In this document: positions 1 to 8,293 of the stretch, in pieces
How positions within the stretch are numbered: the stretch's first letter is position 1
Layout: every line of letters starts with the position of its first letter
NCBI GenBank assembly: GCA_028278335.1
Contig: JANQEN010000261.1
Coordinates: 1 to 45,338 of the forward strand
Length of the DNA stretch: 45,338 bases
Direction of reading: 5' to 3'
Source: Chitinivibrionales bacterium
GTDB lineage: Bacteria; Fibrobacterota; Chitinivibrionia; Chitinivibrionales; JANQEN01
Translations under genes and position numbers: made by a program
The notes under the pieces: generated by a model
Seen by the model: only the letters and a program-made list of their open reading frames with translations
The model's database searches: none
What the model was told of the DNA's origin: nothing

Positions 1-126
1 ATAAAGTAAATCTAGTAAATCCTTGCATGTTTTTCAGGCTTTTTTATGACCTTGAGTATTTTATTTCAATACCTTAAGATATTTATAAGGATCGACTAAT
101 TATGTCCTATGTTGTGTTGCGGTATA

Positions 127-182
127 ACTGTTTCTATAAGAGTTTTGTCAAAAATCATGAGACAAAACTTTTAAGAAACAGT
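127..182. repeat. Large imperfect inverted repeat (hairpin)
   Basis: The arms at about 127-149 and 161-182 are near-perfect reverse complements: ACTGTTTCT on the left pairs with AGAAACAGT on the right, and AGTTTTGTC pairs with GACAAAACT. The loop is short. No gene overlaps it. It could be a small dispersed repeat or a terminator of a gene beyond the left edge, but no T-run follows on the plus strand. Confidence 0.5.
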
Positions 183-280
183 ATATCTAAAAATGCTTAA
201 AATACAGAGATTACCACTTAATATTTTTTAACAACAACTCCCTAGTGAGACAAAATTAGAATTTATTTGCTATTATAACC

Positions 281-319
281 TCATCCCCTAACCCCTTCTC
301 CTATCAGAGAAGGGGAAAA
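281..319. repeat. Short hairpin repeat
   Basis: CCCCTTCTC (292-300) pairs perfectly with GAGAAGGGG (307-315) around a 6-base loop. The surrounding text (tcatcccctaacccc before, aaaaaatc after) is of a dispersed intergenic repeat type seen in many bacterial genomes. That similarity is from memory and was not checked. Confidence 0.5.
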
Positions 320-358
320 AATCAAAATGAATGCACAAAGATCAGTACTAAAAATGAG

Positions 359-386
359 CAAAGGGAATCCCACAGAATCCCCTTTG
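359..386 (-). terminator. Possible terminator of the LacI-type regulator
   Basis: CAAAGGG (359-365) pairs with CCCTTTG (380-386). Read on the minus strand, the hairpin is followed within a few bases by a TTTTT run. It lies about 160 bases downstream of the regulator stop, so it is a weak candidate only. Confidence 0.3.
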
Positions 387-410
387 TATTATTAAATTAA
401 GCTTTTATCT

Positions 411-521
411 TTTGCGCGAGGGATGTGCAAGGTGCACAGCAGTGTTTTGGCGCAGCCAAAATACCGGAGTGAACGCGAAGCCTGGAGCAGCCCGACCTGA
501 GCATTGCGAAGGGCGCGCCCA
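411..521. repeat. GC-rich intergenic repeat-like element
   Basis: The stretch is much richer in G and C than its surroundings and is packed with small palindromes: GTGCAaggTGCAC, TTTTGGCgcaGCCAAAA and GGGCGCGCCC. Its ends carry related GCGCG/CGCGC motifs. A short open frame crosses it but has no ribosome site and no protein-like pattern. It is best read as a dispersed non-coding repeat; only one copy is visible here. Confidence 0.4.
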
Positions 522-543
522 AAAAAACACTTATACCCTAAAT

Positions 544-1575
544 TTATATAAAATCACAGTTTTCCTTCATAACGACATCAATAGGGCACTGCACATCACG
601 TTCGGGGGTCTGTTTTAGTACACAGTAGTTGTACAGAGCATAGATCCCTTGGTACCCCTGTATTTCCGATCGTTGGCTGATTATAAAGGCAGCAGAATCG
701 TCCTTAAGGTAGTCCTTGTTTCGCTTGTTAAGGTCGTAGCCAATAATCTGCACATCGCCCTTGAGGTCCTTTTGTGCAATGGAATCGGCAAAGTGCGCCA
801 GGTGACCACCTGCTAAATAGAGTCCCTTGAATTTTTTTTCAAAGCGGGAACTCATCAGAGAAATCAGACGATCGCTCTCCTCACGGTTATTGATGCTCTC
901 CAAGTCGAATACTTCCGCTGAATACTGAGGATAATCTCGTAAATAGGTTAGAAATCCCCGAATCCGCTCTTCAATGAAATAGTACTTTGGCACGACCCGC
1001 ACAATGGCAATCTTACCATGTTGCGGCAGAAGCATCTTCATAAGGCGCGCTGATACCACACCACTCTGAAAAGGTTCCTGGCCAATACTGGAGATGTAAT
1101 TAGAATCGACAATCTTTGAGTCAATAAACACAAAGGGAAGCGATTGAGGAATCTCCTTTAAAAACTCCTCGGACTTTTCCGACAGAAGCGGTGCAATAAC
1201 CAATCCGTCCAGGTTCTCCCGTAATGCACGCTTTCCGACTGTTATGAAATCCTGCTCAGAAGTCCGATCGTAGTGAAAATAGACAACCTGTACTTTGTAC
1301 CCTTCAAGTTCTTCCTGCGCCTTGTCAATCCCGGTAACATGCAACTGCCAAAACTCATTGTCTTGATAGGCATGGGGCATTAAAACGCCAAAGGTGAAGG
1401 TCTTCCTTAACTTTAGGGTGCTTGCAAAAATGTTTGTTTTGTAATTGAGCTCTTTGATAATCTGCCGAACCCGATCCTCGGTCTCCTCTGCCACACGCCC
1501 CCGATTGTGCAGCACTCGGTCAACAGTACCAATAGAAACCTTAGCTCGCTGAGCGATCTCCTTGATAGATGACAT
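544..1575 (-). CDS. LacI/GalR-family transcriptional regulator
   Basis: This 343-residue protein has the standard LacI layout. An N-terminal helix-turn-helix (residues 1-50, IKEIAQRAKVSIGTVDRVLH then the hinge region) is followed by a periplasmic-binding-protein-like ligand domain. Such proteins are dimeric cytoplasmic repressors that release DNA on binding a sugar or related ligand. The ATG at 1575 is preferred over the in-frame GTG two codons earlier because an AAGAAG ribosome site sits just before it. It is divergent from the sodium:solute symporter gene, and a perfect GAAAACGTTTTC palindrome lies between them, so the symporter is the likely target. The ligand domain resembles those binding free sugars or inositol-like compounds (GIDKAQEEL, FIDSKIVDSNYISS), but the actual ligand cannot be told. 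Confidence 0.9.
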   Translation of the reverse strand: MSSIKEIAQRAKVSIGTVDRVLHNRGRVAEETEDRVRQIIKELNYKTNIFASTLKLRKTFTFGVLMPHAYQDNEFWQLHVTGIDKAQEELEGYKVQVVYFHYDRTSEQDFITVGKRALRENLDGLVIAPLLSEKSEEFLKEIPQSLPFVFIDSKIVDSNYISSIGQEPFQSGVVSARLMKMLLPQHGKIAIVRVVPKYYFIEERIRGFLTYLRDYPQYSAEVFDLESINNREESDRLISLMSSRFEKKFKGLYLAGGHLAHFADSIAQKDLKGDVQIIGYDLNKRNKDYLKDDSAAFIISQRSEIQGYQGIYALYNYCVLKQTPERDVQCPIDVVMKENCDFI

Positions 1576-1670
1576 ATACACTTCTTTTTGAAAGATGAGT
1601 GTGCTACTATACTAACAGTGCTAATATATGTTTTTGGTGTCTGTGCACAAAAATTTTAGGTTATGTTTAC

Positions 1671-1682
1671 GAAAACGTTTTC
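1671..1682. promoter_or_regulatory. LacI-family operator palindrome
   Basis: GAAAACGTTTTC is a perfect 12-bp palindrome with a central CG, matching the classic operator form of the LacI/GalR family. It sits in the divergent gap, about 95 bases upstream of the regulator start and about 175 bases upstream of the symporter start. Control of one or both genes by this regulator is an inference. Confidence 0.7.
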
Positions 1683-1858
1683 CCTACAGGCCACTTTTCA
1701 ATAATTAGCAACGTACACATAATAAATATGCTGAGACCCGCTAAATCATTGAAACGATTAATACTTATTTATCGTAATTTTTCGGTCTACAATTACGTTT
1801 TTCAATTATTTTGTTAGAAACAAATATTTGTATTTTCACGCGATGCAGGCACATAATT

Positions 1859-3295
1859 ATGCAAACAATCGACATAGTAGTCCTTATAAGTTACCTGACA
1901 CTGCTCATAATAATCGGCATAAAACTGGCTCAAAAACAGAAAAATAGTAGGGATTTTTTCCTCGGTGGACGGGCCATGCCCTGGTTGGCTGTGGGCATGA
2001 GCATGTATGCCTCCCTTACCAGTGCAGTCACCTATCTTGGACTTCCTGCAGCCTCATACTCGGAGAACTGTGCTCTTATTATGGTGGCCTTTGTCTCTCC
2101 CCTATTAGTACCCTTTTTAATAACCATTTTTTATCCCGTTTATATTAAGGCAGGCATTACTACTTCCTATGAATATATTCGCCTCCGTTTTGGACAGCCT
2201 GCACGTCTTGCTGTTTCAGGCCTGTTTCTCCTTTCAAGGCTAGGCTGGCTTAGTACAGTAATCTATGCACCAGCTCTGGCCCTCTCCATTGCCACGGGCA
2301 TGCCCCTGTGGAGCACGATCCTCATTCTGGGAACACTGGCAACACTCTATACTGTTCTTGGTGGACTGCCCGCTGTTATCTGGACTGATGTACCCCAATT
2401 CTGCATTATGATTGGCGGCGCTTTCTGGGTTGCTCTCACTCTTATCACTAAAATAGATGGCGGTATTGCACAGATCTTTGCCACAGCCCAGGCTCAGGGC
2501 AATCTGGCTGTTGTCCAGTGGGATTTAAGTCTCTTTACCATGAGCGGCGTCGTAGTTATCATCACCTTTTTGCTTCAGATGATGCAGGATTATGGCACAG
2601 ACCAAGTAACCGTACAACGCCTTATGTCAATTGGATCTATGCGTGGTATTCGCAAGGCGATTTACTTTAATGCAGCTACCGACTTTGTGGTTATTAGCCT
2701 GCTTCTCTTTATTGGACTGGGATTACTTACCTTTTACACCCAATCTCCCAATGCACTGGGCTCTGGAATAAAAGGTGATAGTGTGTTTCCCTATTTTATA
2801 ATTCATGCACTGCCTACTGGTATAACAGGCATTATGCTTGCCGCGATTTTTGCTGCTGCCATGTCAAGTATGGACTCGGGCATTAACTCCTGTGCCACAG
2901 TCATTCTCTTTGATTTTATCAAACCCCTTTCTAAAAAGAATCGAACTGAAAAGCAGGAACTCTTTTTAGGACGCCTGTTAACACTGCTCTTAGGCATTGC
3001 TGCCATTGGCATTGCCTTTATCACCTCCTCCATCGGCCACTTGATAAAAGCATACACCACCTTCATCAGTCTCTTTGGTGCACCCATTCTTACGATCTTT
3101 CTCTTAGGTATGCTCTCTAAGCGAGTTACCTTTTTAGGATGGATTATTGGTTGCCTTGTGTCAATTCCGGCAACACTCTGGTTGCAACTGAGTGTAAAAG
3201 CCCACTGGGTTTACTATTTTCCCTTTTCTTTTTTAGTCTGTTTTGCGGTTACTTTAACTTGTAGCTTTATTTTTAAAGCCTCAAATAATAACTAA
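1859..3295 (+). CDS. Sodium:solute symporter (SSS family)
   Basis: The 478-residue protein is a polytopic inner-membrane transporter of the SSS family (TC 2.A.21), which couples Na+ uptake to import of sugars, sialic acid, amino acids or similar solutes. Visible family features are the N-terminal helix followed by SRDFFLGGRAMPWLAVGMSM, the LTSAVTYLGLPA segment, and the later AAIFAAAMSSMDSGINSCAT segment, the conserved sodium-site region. Length is normal for the family. The ATG at 1859 is preferred to the in-frame TTG at 1811, because the protein then begins directly with the first membrane helix; the ribosome site is weak. The divergent LacI-type regulator and operator suggest ligand-induced expression. 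Specificity is not readable; a sugar or sugar acid is likely from the regulator type. Confidence 0.9.
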   Translation: MQTIDIVVLISYLTLLIIIGIKLAQKQKNSRDFFLGGRAMPWLAVGMSMYASLTSAVTYLGLPAASYSENCALIMVAFVSPLLVPFLITIFYPVYIKAGITTSYEYIRLRFGQPARLAVSGLFLLSRLGWLSTVIYAPALALSIATGMPLWSTILILGTLATLYTVLGGLPAVIWTDVPQFCIMIGGAFWVALTLITKIDGGIAQIFATAQAQGNLAVVQWDLSLFTMSGVVVIITFLLQMMQDYGTDQVTVQRLMSIGSMRGIRKAIYFNAATDFVVISLLLFIGLGLLTFYTQSPNALGSGIKGDSVFPYFIIHALPTGITGIMLAAIFAAAMSSMDSGINSCATVILFDFIKPLSKKNRTEKQELFLGRLLTLLLGIAAIGIAFITSSIGHLIKAYTTFISLFGAPILTIFLLGMLSKRVTFLGWIIGCLVSIPATLWLQLSVKAHWVYYFPFSFLVCFAVTLTCSFIFKASNNN

Positions 3296-3318
3296 TTTCA
3301 TTTATTTAATTATTTTGG

Positions 3319-3416
3319 GTGTTCCCCCGCTATCGCGGGGTCGCCGTGGCTCCGGGCTCGGCTCATCCGCCTCGGTCTGGCCAAAGGCCAGACTAAACCC
3401 TCCACCTGGCTAACAC
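3319..3416. repeat. GC-rich repeat element bounded by GTGTT/AACAC
   Basis: The element begins with GTGTT (3319) and ends with AACAC (3416). It contains two clean hairpins: CCCCGC tatc GCGGGG (3325-3340) and GTCTGGCC aaa GGCCAGAC (3375-3393). It is much richer in GC than the flanking genes. It may also serve as a transcription end for the symporter, but there is no T-run after the hairpins. Confidence 0.45.
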
Positions 3417-3499
3417 AAAAGATAAAACCCAGTCAAAAAAACATAAGTTTTTAGATGGGACATCAACACAGAGCTCCAAGCTTTTGGTTTTTTCCCCTT

Positions 3500-3646
3500 C
3501 AATCGCACCGTATAGATATTTGGGATAAGCGAAGATCTGTTCGAGCCCAAAGGGCGAGTTATCGAAGCGCCAAATATCTATGCGATAAGTGCGATTGCGG
3601 GGCGGCTTCTTTTGGTTACTTTTCTGTGCTGCAGCAGAAAAGTAAC
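3500..3646. repeat. Nested palindromic element
   Basis: Three nested or adjacent stems are visible: CAATCGCAC (3500-3508) with GTGCGATTG (3589-3597), ATAGATATTTGG (3512-3523) with CCAAATATCTAT (3570-3581), and an apical GCCC aaa GGGC. A separate perfect 12-bp stem follows, GTTACTTTTCTG (3615-3626) with CAGAAAAGTAAC (3635-3646). The open frame crossing it (3455-3733) is not protein-like. It is a non-coding repeat, perhaps a small non-autonomous mobile element. Confidence 0.55.
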
Positions 3647-3851
3647 TCAGCTGTCGGGCTGAGTCCCGACGATCTTTACTCTAGGCTGATTGCGAGTAAT
3701 CTAATGCTCATTACACCTTTGATTTATGATTAAATAGCCTCTTTTTCTTTTTGCTTTACTATAGTCCAAATAGCATTTTAAGAGTATAAATTCATCAAAT
3801 GAAGACTATGTTAACAGCACACCATTTTCTGTAGGAAAATAAAAGTACACT

Positions 3852-4709
3852 ATGAAAATTAATTTCGAAGTCGCAAATAGTAAACTGGTGTTTAACAATT
3901 CAATGTTTGGTAAAGAACGCTTATTTGTAGACGGTCGTCTGGTGTCTGAAAAACGGTGTCTTGGGAGAAAATCTTTTCACGATTTTATCATTGATCAACA
4001 GGAGTATCAACTTGAAATTCAGGCAAAGTGGTTTCCGCCACAAATACACCTCACTCTTTACAAAGGAGCTGAAGTTGTTCATGATCAATGGTACACGAAG
4101 CAGGGAAAAGTAATAGATTCAGATCAATTACATGTTCCGAAGTTTGGATGGATATTTGCTGCCATCTGTGGAGTTATTCCTGTTTTATCCGGTGGTGGTG
4201 CTGTCCCTACAGGAATTGGTTTAGGAGGTGCATTTGGTTGTATAGCCACAGCTCGAAATAGTACTCAATCAAGAGGTAGGAGAATTGGTGTATGCATTGC
4301 AATATCTTCTGCTTGTTGGATTGGTATAATCGTTTTCATTCTAGTCATAGGAGGTGTCCAAGGTTACTTTGGATTAATGCCTTGGTCTGTAGATCAACTC
4401 ACAAAAGCAGCTAATGAAGTGAATAAGAAATGCCCTATGACAATTGATGCTGACACACGATTAGAAAATGTTAAAGTAGTCAAAGATACATTTAGTTATA
4501 ACTATACTCTGGTCAATTATACCGTAGAGGAAATCGATCCAATTAAATTTAAGTCGATTTTAATGCCTAATCTAAAAATAGACGCATGTAGGAATAATCA
4601 ATTGCGCTTATTTATGAAAAATGGAGTAACAGTAAGATATCGGTATATGAGCAAAGAAGGGAATTTGGTTACAGACATCAATGTATGCAACGATGACTGT
4701 AATAATTAA
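3852..4709 (+). CDS. Membrane protein of unknown function with conserved C-terminal domain
   Basis: This 285-residue protein has no family I can name. Residues 1-95 form a soluble beta-rich part. Residues 97-135 hold a hydrophobic glycine-rich segment (GWIFAAICGVIPVLSGGG), and residues 145-172 a second membrane helix. The C-terminal 105 residues form a compact domain starting ANEVNKKCPMTIDADTRLEN and ending in a paired-cysteine stretch (INVCNDDC). The CPMxxDxxTRL motif resembles a domain I recall from hypothetical proteins of several phyla; this is not verified. If the N-terminus is cytoplasmic, two helices would return the C-terminal domain to the same side. The ribosome site is weak (GGAAAATAAAAG). 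It converges on the DUF6261-like gene across a shared terminator. Confidence 0.75.
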   Translation: MKINFEVANSKLVFNNSMFGKERLFVDGRLVSEKRCLGRKSFHDFIIDQQEYQLEIQAKWFPPQIHLTLYKGAEVVHDQWYTKQGKVIDSDQLHVPKFGWIFAAICGVIPVLSGGGAVPTGIGLGGAFGCIATARNSTQSRGRRIGVCIAISSACWIGIIVFILVIGGVQGYFGLMPWSVDQLTKAANEVNKKCPMTIDADTRLENVKVVKDTFSYNYTLVNYTVEEIDPIKFKSILMPNLKIDACRNNQLRLFMKNGVTVRYRYMSKEGNLVTDINVCNDDCNN

Positions 4710-4730
4710 CAAAATAATATAATAATAATA

Positions 4731-4758
4731 AAAGAGCCCTTCTATCGAAGGGCTCTTT
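4731..4758. terminator. Bidirectional rho-independent terminator
   Basis: AAAGAGCCCTTC (4731-4742) and GAAGGGCTCTTT (4747-4758) form a perfect 12-bp stem with a TATC loop. The A-rich and T-rich ends let it work in both directions. It lies in the 73-bp gap between the convergent membrane-protein gene and the DUF6261-like gene. Confidence 0.85.
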
Positions 4759-4782
4759 GAATCACAGCAATATGTGCAGAGC

Positions 4783-5568
4783 TTACGCTGCTTGCTCAGT
4801 TCCATTGTCAGTTACATCCCTCTCCTCTGCATTATGGTTATCAGTTTCACTTCTTTTTGTTTTACCCATGCGAGCCAGGGTATTCACATCCTCGATGATC
4901 TCGTTGATTGTCTTTACCATGGATATATAGATACCCTTATGTAAATGTGCATTTATGGCAATGTGGTCACAAAAATGCTCCAGGCTTTCAAAGAGCTTTT
5001 TAGAGGCCTTAGTAATAGTGATATCCTTTTTATGGTGCTCGGTTGCCACTTTGGTCGTGTAGGTTTTAGAGAATTGAGTTTGCAACTCTGTTAGTCTGTC
5101 AATTGCCTTTTCCAAACCCAGATACTTTATCAACTCCCGGTTCTTCTTCTTTTTACACTGCAAAAGAATCTCCTTTACAGCCCGACTTCCACCAGCATAG
5201 GTTGATATGCGATGCGTTCTTAAGGCATGCTGCAATTCCAACTCCAATGTTTTAGCTGCTGCCATAGCTCTTGTGTCAAGGGCATTGAACTTTTGAGCCT
5301 TAATAATCTTATGGATGAAGGTAATCATCAAGGTTCGCTCCGAAACAACGTTCCTTAGCTTTGGGGTGTAGGGACTTGTTCTTGTTAAGCCAGCAAAGGC
5401 ATCCTGGAGGACAACATTATTGACTTTAACATTATTTAGTAAGATCATACCATCCTTGTCATCTGTCAAAATGGGATAGCAGTAATCATACACACGGTCA
5501 GCAATGGTGGTGCGCTCATTGTTGCCGATCACACTAGAGAAGAGCGGTAATAATTTTTGCTCGCTCAT
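4783..5568 (-). CDS. DUF6261-like protein of unknown function
   Basis: This 261-residue, mostly helical protein has no signal peptide or membrane segment, so it is probably cytoplasmic. Its length and its pattern (N-terminal LLPLFSSVIGNNERTTIADRVYDYC, a middle YLGLEKAIDRLTELQ segment, and a lysine-rich polar tail) recall the DUF6261 family found mainly in Bacteroidota; this assignment is from memory. Residues about 140-180 look like a coiled coil. The last 25 residues are charged and probably disordered. The start is supported by an AAGGAGA ribosome site 5 bases before the ATG. A long T/A tract (5738-5770) and a structured repeat lie upstream. No function can be inferred. Confidence 0.7.
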   Translation of the reverse strand: MSEQKLLPLFSSVIGNNERTTIADRVYDYCYPILTDDKDGMILLNNVKVNNVVLQDAFAGLTRTSPYTPKLRNVVSERTLMITFIHKIIKAQKFNALDTRAMAAAKTLELELQHALRTHRISTYAGGSRAVKEILLQCKKKKNRELIKYLGLEKAIDRLTELQTQFSKTYTTKVATEHHKKDITITKASKKLFESLEHFCDHIAINAHLHKGIYISMVKTINEIIEDVNTLARMGKTKRSETDNHNAEERDVTDNGTEQAA

Positions 5569-5806
5569 AAGTCTCTCCTTATGTTAAAAGTTAAACATTT
5601 GGTAGACTTATGCTTCAATAAAGAGAAAGGCGCCTCGCTAGTTATTACAACATAGTCCGTAATTGTATAGCTAAAAAACTTCTCTTTGCTTTATCATGAT
5701 GTTCTACATAGATTACGGATACCTGAAATTATTTATTGTATTTTTTTTTTATTTTTTTTTATAATAAATTAATTCAATATTTTTTGATCCTTTTTTAGAA
5801 TCTTTC

Positions 5807-5955
5807 GGGGGGATAAAATCCCCCCACCTCAATCTTCCCTCACACTCTTTAACTGCTTGCATCCCCAAGAGCTGTTTCACCTATACGGTGAACCAGCTCC
5901 TGAGGGCAAGCAGATAACAAAAGTGCTCAGGTGATATTGAGGATTCCCCCTTTTT
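5807..5955 (+). repeat. Structured element family 1, copy 1
   Basis: Copy 1 of a hairpin element also present at 17599-17743. A local stem GGGGGG/CCCCCC (5807-5825) is followed by a long multi-part stem: CCTCAAT (5827-5833) with ATTGAGG (5936-5942), CACT (5843-5846) with AGTG (5922-5925), CTGCTTGC (5853-5860) with GCAAGCAG (5906-5913), GAGCTG with CAGCTC, and an apical GTTTCACC/GGTGAAC. It ends in CCCCCTTTTT. Several pairs differ from copy 2 by compensating changes. It may be a non-coding RNA or a palindromic mobile repeat. Confidence 0.7.
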
Positions 5956-6220
5956 AATAAAAAACCAATTTGACACTCCGAGAGTATCTCGATGTCAATC
6001 TATCACTTGATACGTTTAAAACCCATGCCGTGCCCCGACCGTGAGGGAGCGGATTTATAAGTATATAAAAAGTTGGAAGTTCAAAGTGCCTAAAGTGAGC
6101 TAAAGTTAAGAAAACATAACCTATTCCACTCCCCCCCTTAGCAGCCGAAGACAATAAACCTTATTCAGCGCTGGAAGCGCGACATAAAAAACTACGACTT
6201 TGCATGGAGCTATCAAAAAG

Positions 6221-6335
6221 TGTCTGAATCAGGATGGTCACGATAAAAGGATACACAGGACAATTAAAAAGCATAGCCTGCACATTATCTGTATATCCAG
6301 CCATTCCTTCCATCCGACAAATCCTGATTCTGACA
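6221..6335. repeat. Dispersed repeat with terminal inverted repeats
   Basis: TGTCTGAATCAGGAT (6221-6235) and ATCCTGATTCTGACA (6321-6335) are inverted with one mismatch, enclosing 85 bases of A-rich then T/C-rich sequence with further weak complementarity. I recall repeats with this gaatcaggat core in many unrelated genomes; that is memory only. No coding content. Confidence 0.55.
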
Positions 6336-6428
6336 ATGGACTATTAACAACCTTCAAACAAGTATCAAACCAAAGCTTGTAGAGCTTTTATTATTGTAGT
6401 TAAAACACAAAACCATAACGCCTATCCC

Positions 6429-6446
6429 TGGAGGGGATACATTATA
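6429..6446. repeat. Small hairpin
   Basis: TATCCC and GGGATA flank a short CTGGAG loop. It resembles the CCCGGAGGGG-type hairpins that begin the repeats near 12.2 and 13.6 kb, but it is too short to call a copy. Confidence 0.3.
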
Positions 6447-6670
6447 TGCACTCTCTACAAGGGTGGGATTCTTTTGTGTCTTTTATCTACTATAATAATA
6501 AAGGCCCTACATTCATCATGACCATACCGTATAAAGGTTTCAACAATATCAAAAATAATTGTCATATGCCAATACAGTGTCACGGTGTAGCATGCTCTGC
6601 CCCAACCAGTCTCTTTTTGTAACAAGCTATTCAGTCTCTATTTATAATTGCAAACACATAGAGCAGTAAA

Positions 6671-6820
6671 ATTGGGGGGTAGCCAGAGATCCGGCTAAGT
6701 ATCCCATTACAACAAGTTGTATTTCAGCGGGTTGAGCGAATAGTGAAAACCGTGGGAATATTACTTGTTGTTTTGGGATACTTAGCTTAGCTCTGGCGAG
6801 GGGGATCTCCCCCACCCAAT
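6671..6820 (-). repeat. Structured element family 1, probable third copy
   Basis: Read on the minus strand it shows the same order of parts as the copies at 5807 and 17599. A local GGGGGAGATCCCCC hairpin (6800-6813) is followed directly by a 7-bp stem, GCCAGAG (at 6791-6797) with CTCTGGC (at 6682-6688). A long near-perfect inner stem of about 22 bp (AAGTATCCC...AACAAGT) lies inside, and a closing CCCCCC tract (6674-6679) ends it. The stem sequences differ from the other copies, so membership rests on architecture, size and the G/C tracts. Confidence 0.5.
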
Positions 6821-6875
6821 AAATCAATTTTCTACTTATATTTACAAATCTCCCGTGACCCTTGATTTTATGCCT

Positions 6876-7262
6876 GTTGCAGCTTTGCAGCGGCTCATCT
6901 CACGGCTGAATCACTAGATGCAGTTTTGCAGCGCCTGATTTAGCCGCAATTTTGCTAGTTGCAGCACTTGCAACACCTCATTTTACGGCTTTAGTGTGAG
7001 TTGTAAACCTGACATCGGGTAATTTTAACGCGTTTTTTGTAAGTGCAGAAAAAAAACTCATAATTTTATGCCTTTTTCAGGGTCTGCAAAGTTGCATCTA
7101 GTCATCGAGCGGCTGAATGAGACGATGCAAGTTTGCAGAGCCCGATTAAACGGTGGAATTAACTGTTGTAGTTTTACATCTCCTCATTCTGCGATGAATT
7201 CTGGTGATGCAACTCTGCAGAAGGTAATCATATCGCTTTATTCTAAGCTGTAAAATTACATC
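6876..7262 (+). repeat. Degenerate array, about 40-nt period, TGCA-palindrome core
   Basis: About eight degenerate units begin near 6876, 6915, 6955, 7080, 7122, 7164, 7204 and 7246. The approximate unit is GATGCAGTTTTGCAGC, then GCCTCATTTTACGGCTGAAT. The first half is an inverted repeat (TGCAn...nTTGCA). Units 3 and 4 are separated by about 85 bases. Units 7-8 are more AT-rich and decayed. No gene overlaps convincingly. Too divergent for CRISPR; it could be a protein-binding-site cluster or a decayed tandem repeat. Confidence 0.6.
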
Positions 7263-7451
7263 TAATATAGTCATAGTCTCTTTAATAGAAAATAGAACAC
7301 AACACTACTTTTATTCAGTAGATGCGGATGTTTTAAAACTACACTCTCTTTTCTGTTGTTTTTATATGAGGATTTATGTATTTAATAGGTGTTAGGGTGC
7401 TAAGATTTTTGATAAGATTTAGAAATTAAACAAGTTAAGGCTGTTTGAATT

Positions 7452-8279
7452 ATGTGTGAAAAAGAAGACAAAAAATTCGAACTAGAGTGTAAAAAGTACA
7501 AATTAGAATTAAATAAAGCAAAATTTGAAAAGATTAAAATATGCTTTCAAACATTTGCGATAATTGTTGCTGCATTGATAGCAGCTGTGTTTGCATATGT
7601 TAATAATAATAAGCAAACCTTAATTCAAAAAAAACAACTGACCATATTAGAATTAAACACTAGTATTGATAGCCTACATGCTAACCTGAAAGATAAAAAT
7701 TATCAGCTTAATGCAAAAAAATATAGAGAAGAAAAACAATTCAAGTTTATGCAATATCTACTAGACTATATAAAACAAGTCAAGGATCTCAATTTACAAA
7801 AATGGATCGAAATCTATAGAATTATTAAACTGCTTTATCCGGAGTATGAAAGAACAACAATTAAAATTATTTCATTAAATTTAGATTTTAATGCAATGAG
7901 TCAATTTTTAAATGAAATAAAGGATAGCGTTGACTCCTATAACGCAATGTTATCAAACAATCTATCTTCAACAGACAAATGGATATATTTAGTTAGTCTT
8001 AATAATGATTTAAATCGTCTAAATCAATATAGTCAAAGGCTTGGACAATTAAATATTGGTTTTCAAGTAAAAAGTGTTGATGATTTGCGAGATAAAGTGA
8101 ATTTATCAGAAGTCAAGTCAGACTTATTGTTATTTTGGAACAACTCCAGTACAAATATAATTACTGAAATTAAAAATCATTTCAGACAATTTTACAATAT
8201 TAATTTAGAAAGTAAATTTATAAACTTAGAGAAATTAAAAAATGAAGTTGAATTCATCGGCTTTATTATCATTACCTAA
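7452..8279 (+). CDS. Hypothetical single-pass membrane protein, AT-rich
   Basis: The 275-residue protein has a charged, helical N-terminus (residues 1-30), one clear membrane helix (about 31-50, FQTFAIIVAALIAAVFAYV) and a long polar helical C-terminal part that looks like a coiled coil from about residue 52 to 105. I recognise no family. The gene is strikingly AT-rich, with A-ending codons and many Lys, Asn and Ile residues, unlike the genes around 10 kb and beyond. The lipoprotein gene follows 14 bases later, so the two are probably co-transcribed. The start ATG has only a weak AAGG-type ribosome site. Confidence 0.7.
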   Translation: MCEKEDKKFELECKKYKLELNKAKFEKIKICFQTFAIIVAALIAAVFAYVNNNKQTLIQKKQLTILELNTSIDSLHANLKDKNYQLNAKKYREEKQFKFMQYLLDYIKQVKDLNLQKWIEIYRIIKLLYPEYERTTIKIISLNLDFNAMSQFLNEIKDSVDSYNAMLSNNLSSTDKWIYLVSLNNDLNRLNQYSQRLGQLNIGFQVKSVDDLRDKVNLSEVKSDLLLFWNNSSTNIITEIKNHFRQFYNINLESKFINLEKLKNEVEFIGFIIIT

Positions 8280-8293
8280 TCAAAGGAGCTGTT

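Noticed and set aside
412..618. Plus-strand open frame of 68 codons
   Set aside because: It runs through a GC-rich palindromic repeat and into the 3' end of the LacI-type gene, lacks a ribosome site and has no protein-like pattern.
3455..3733. Plus-strand open frame of 92 codons
   Set aside because: It is built on the nested palindrome at 3500-3646; the translation is low in hydrophobic periodicity and has no start signal.
5954..6827. Short frames (5954-6154, 6200-6382, 6642-6827)
   Set aside because: They overlap hairpin repeats, have no ribosome sites and no recognisable sequence features.
7068..7253. Plus-strand open frame of 61 codons
   Set aside because: It lies entirely inside the 40-nt array and simply translates the repeat units.
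6876..7262. CRISPR array
   Set aside because: The units are degenerate throughout, with no constant repeat and variable spacer, and no cas gene is present.
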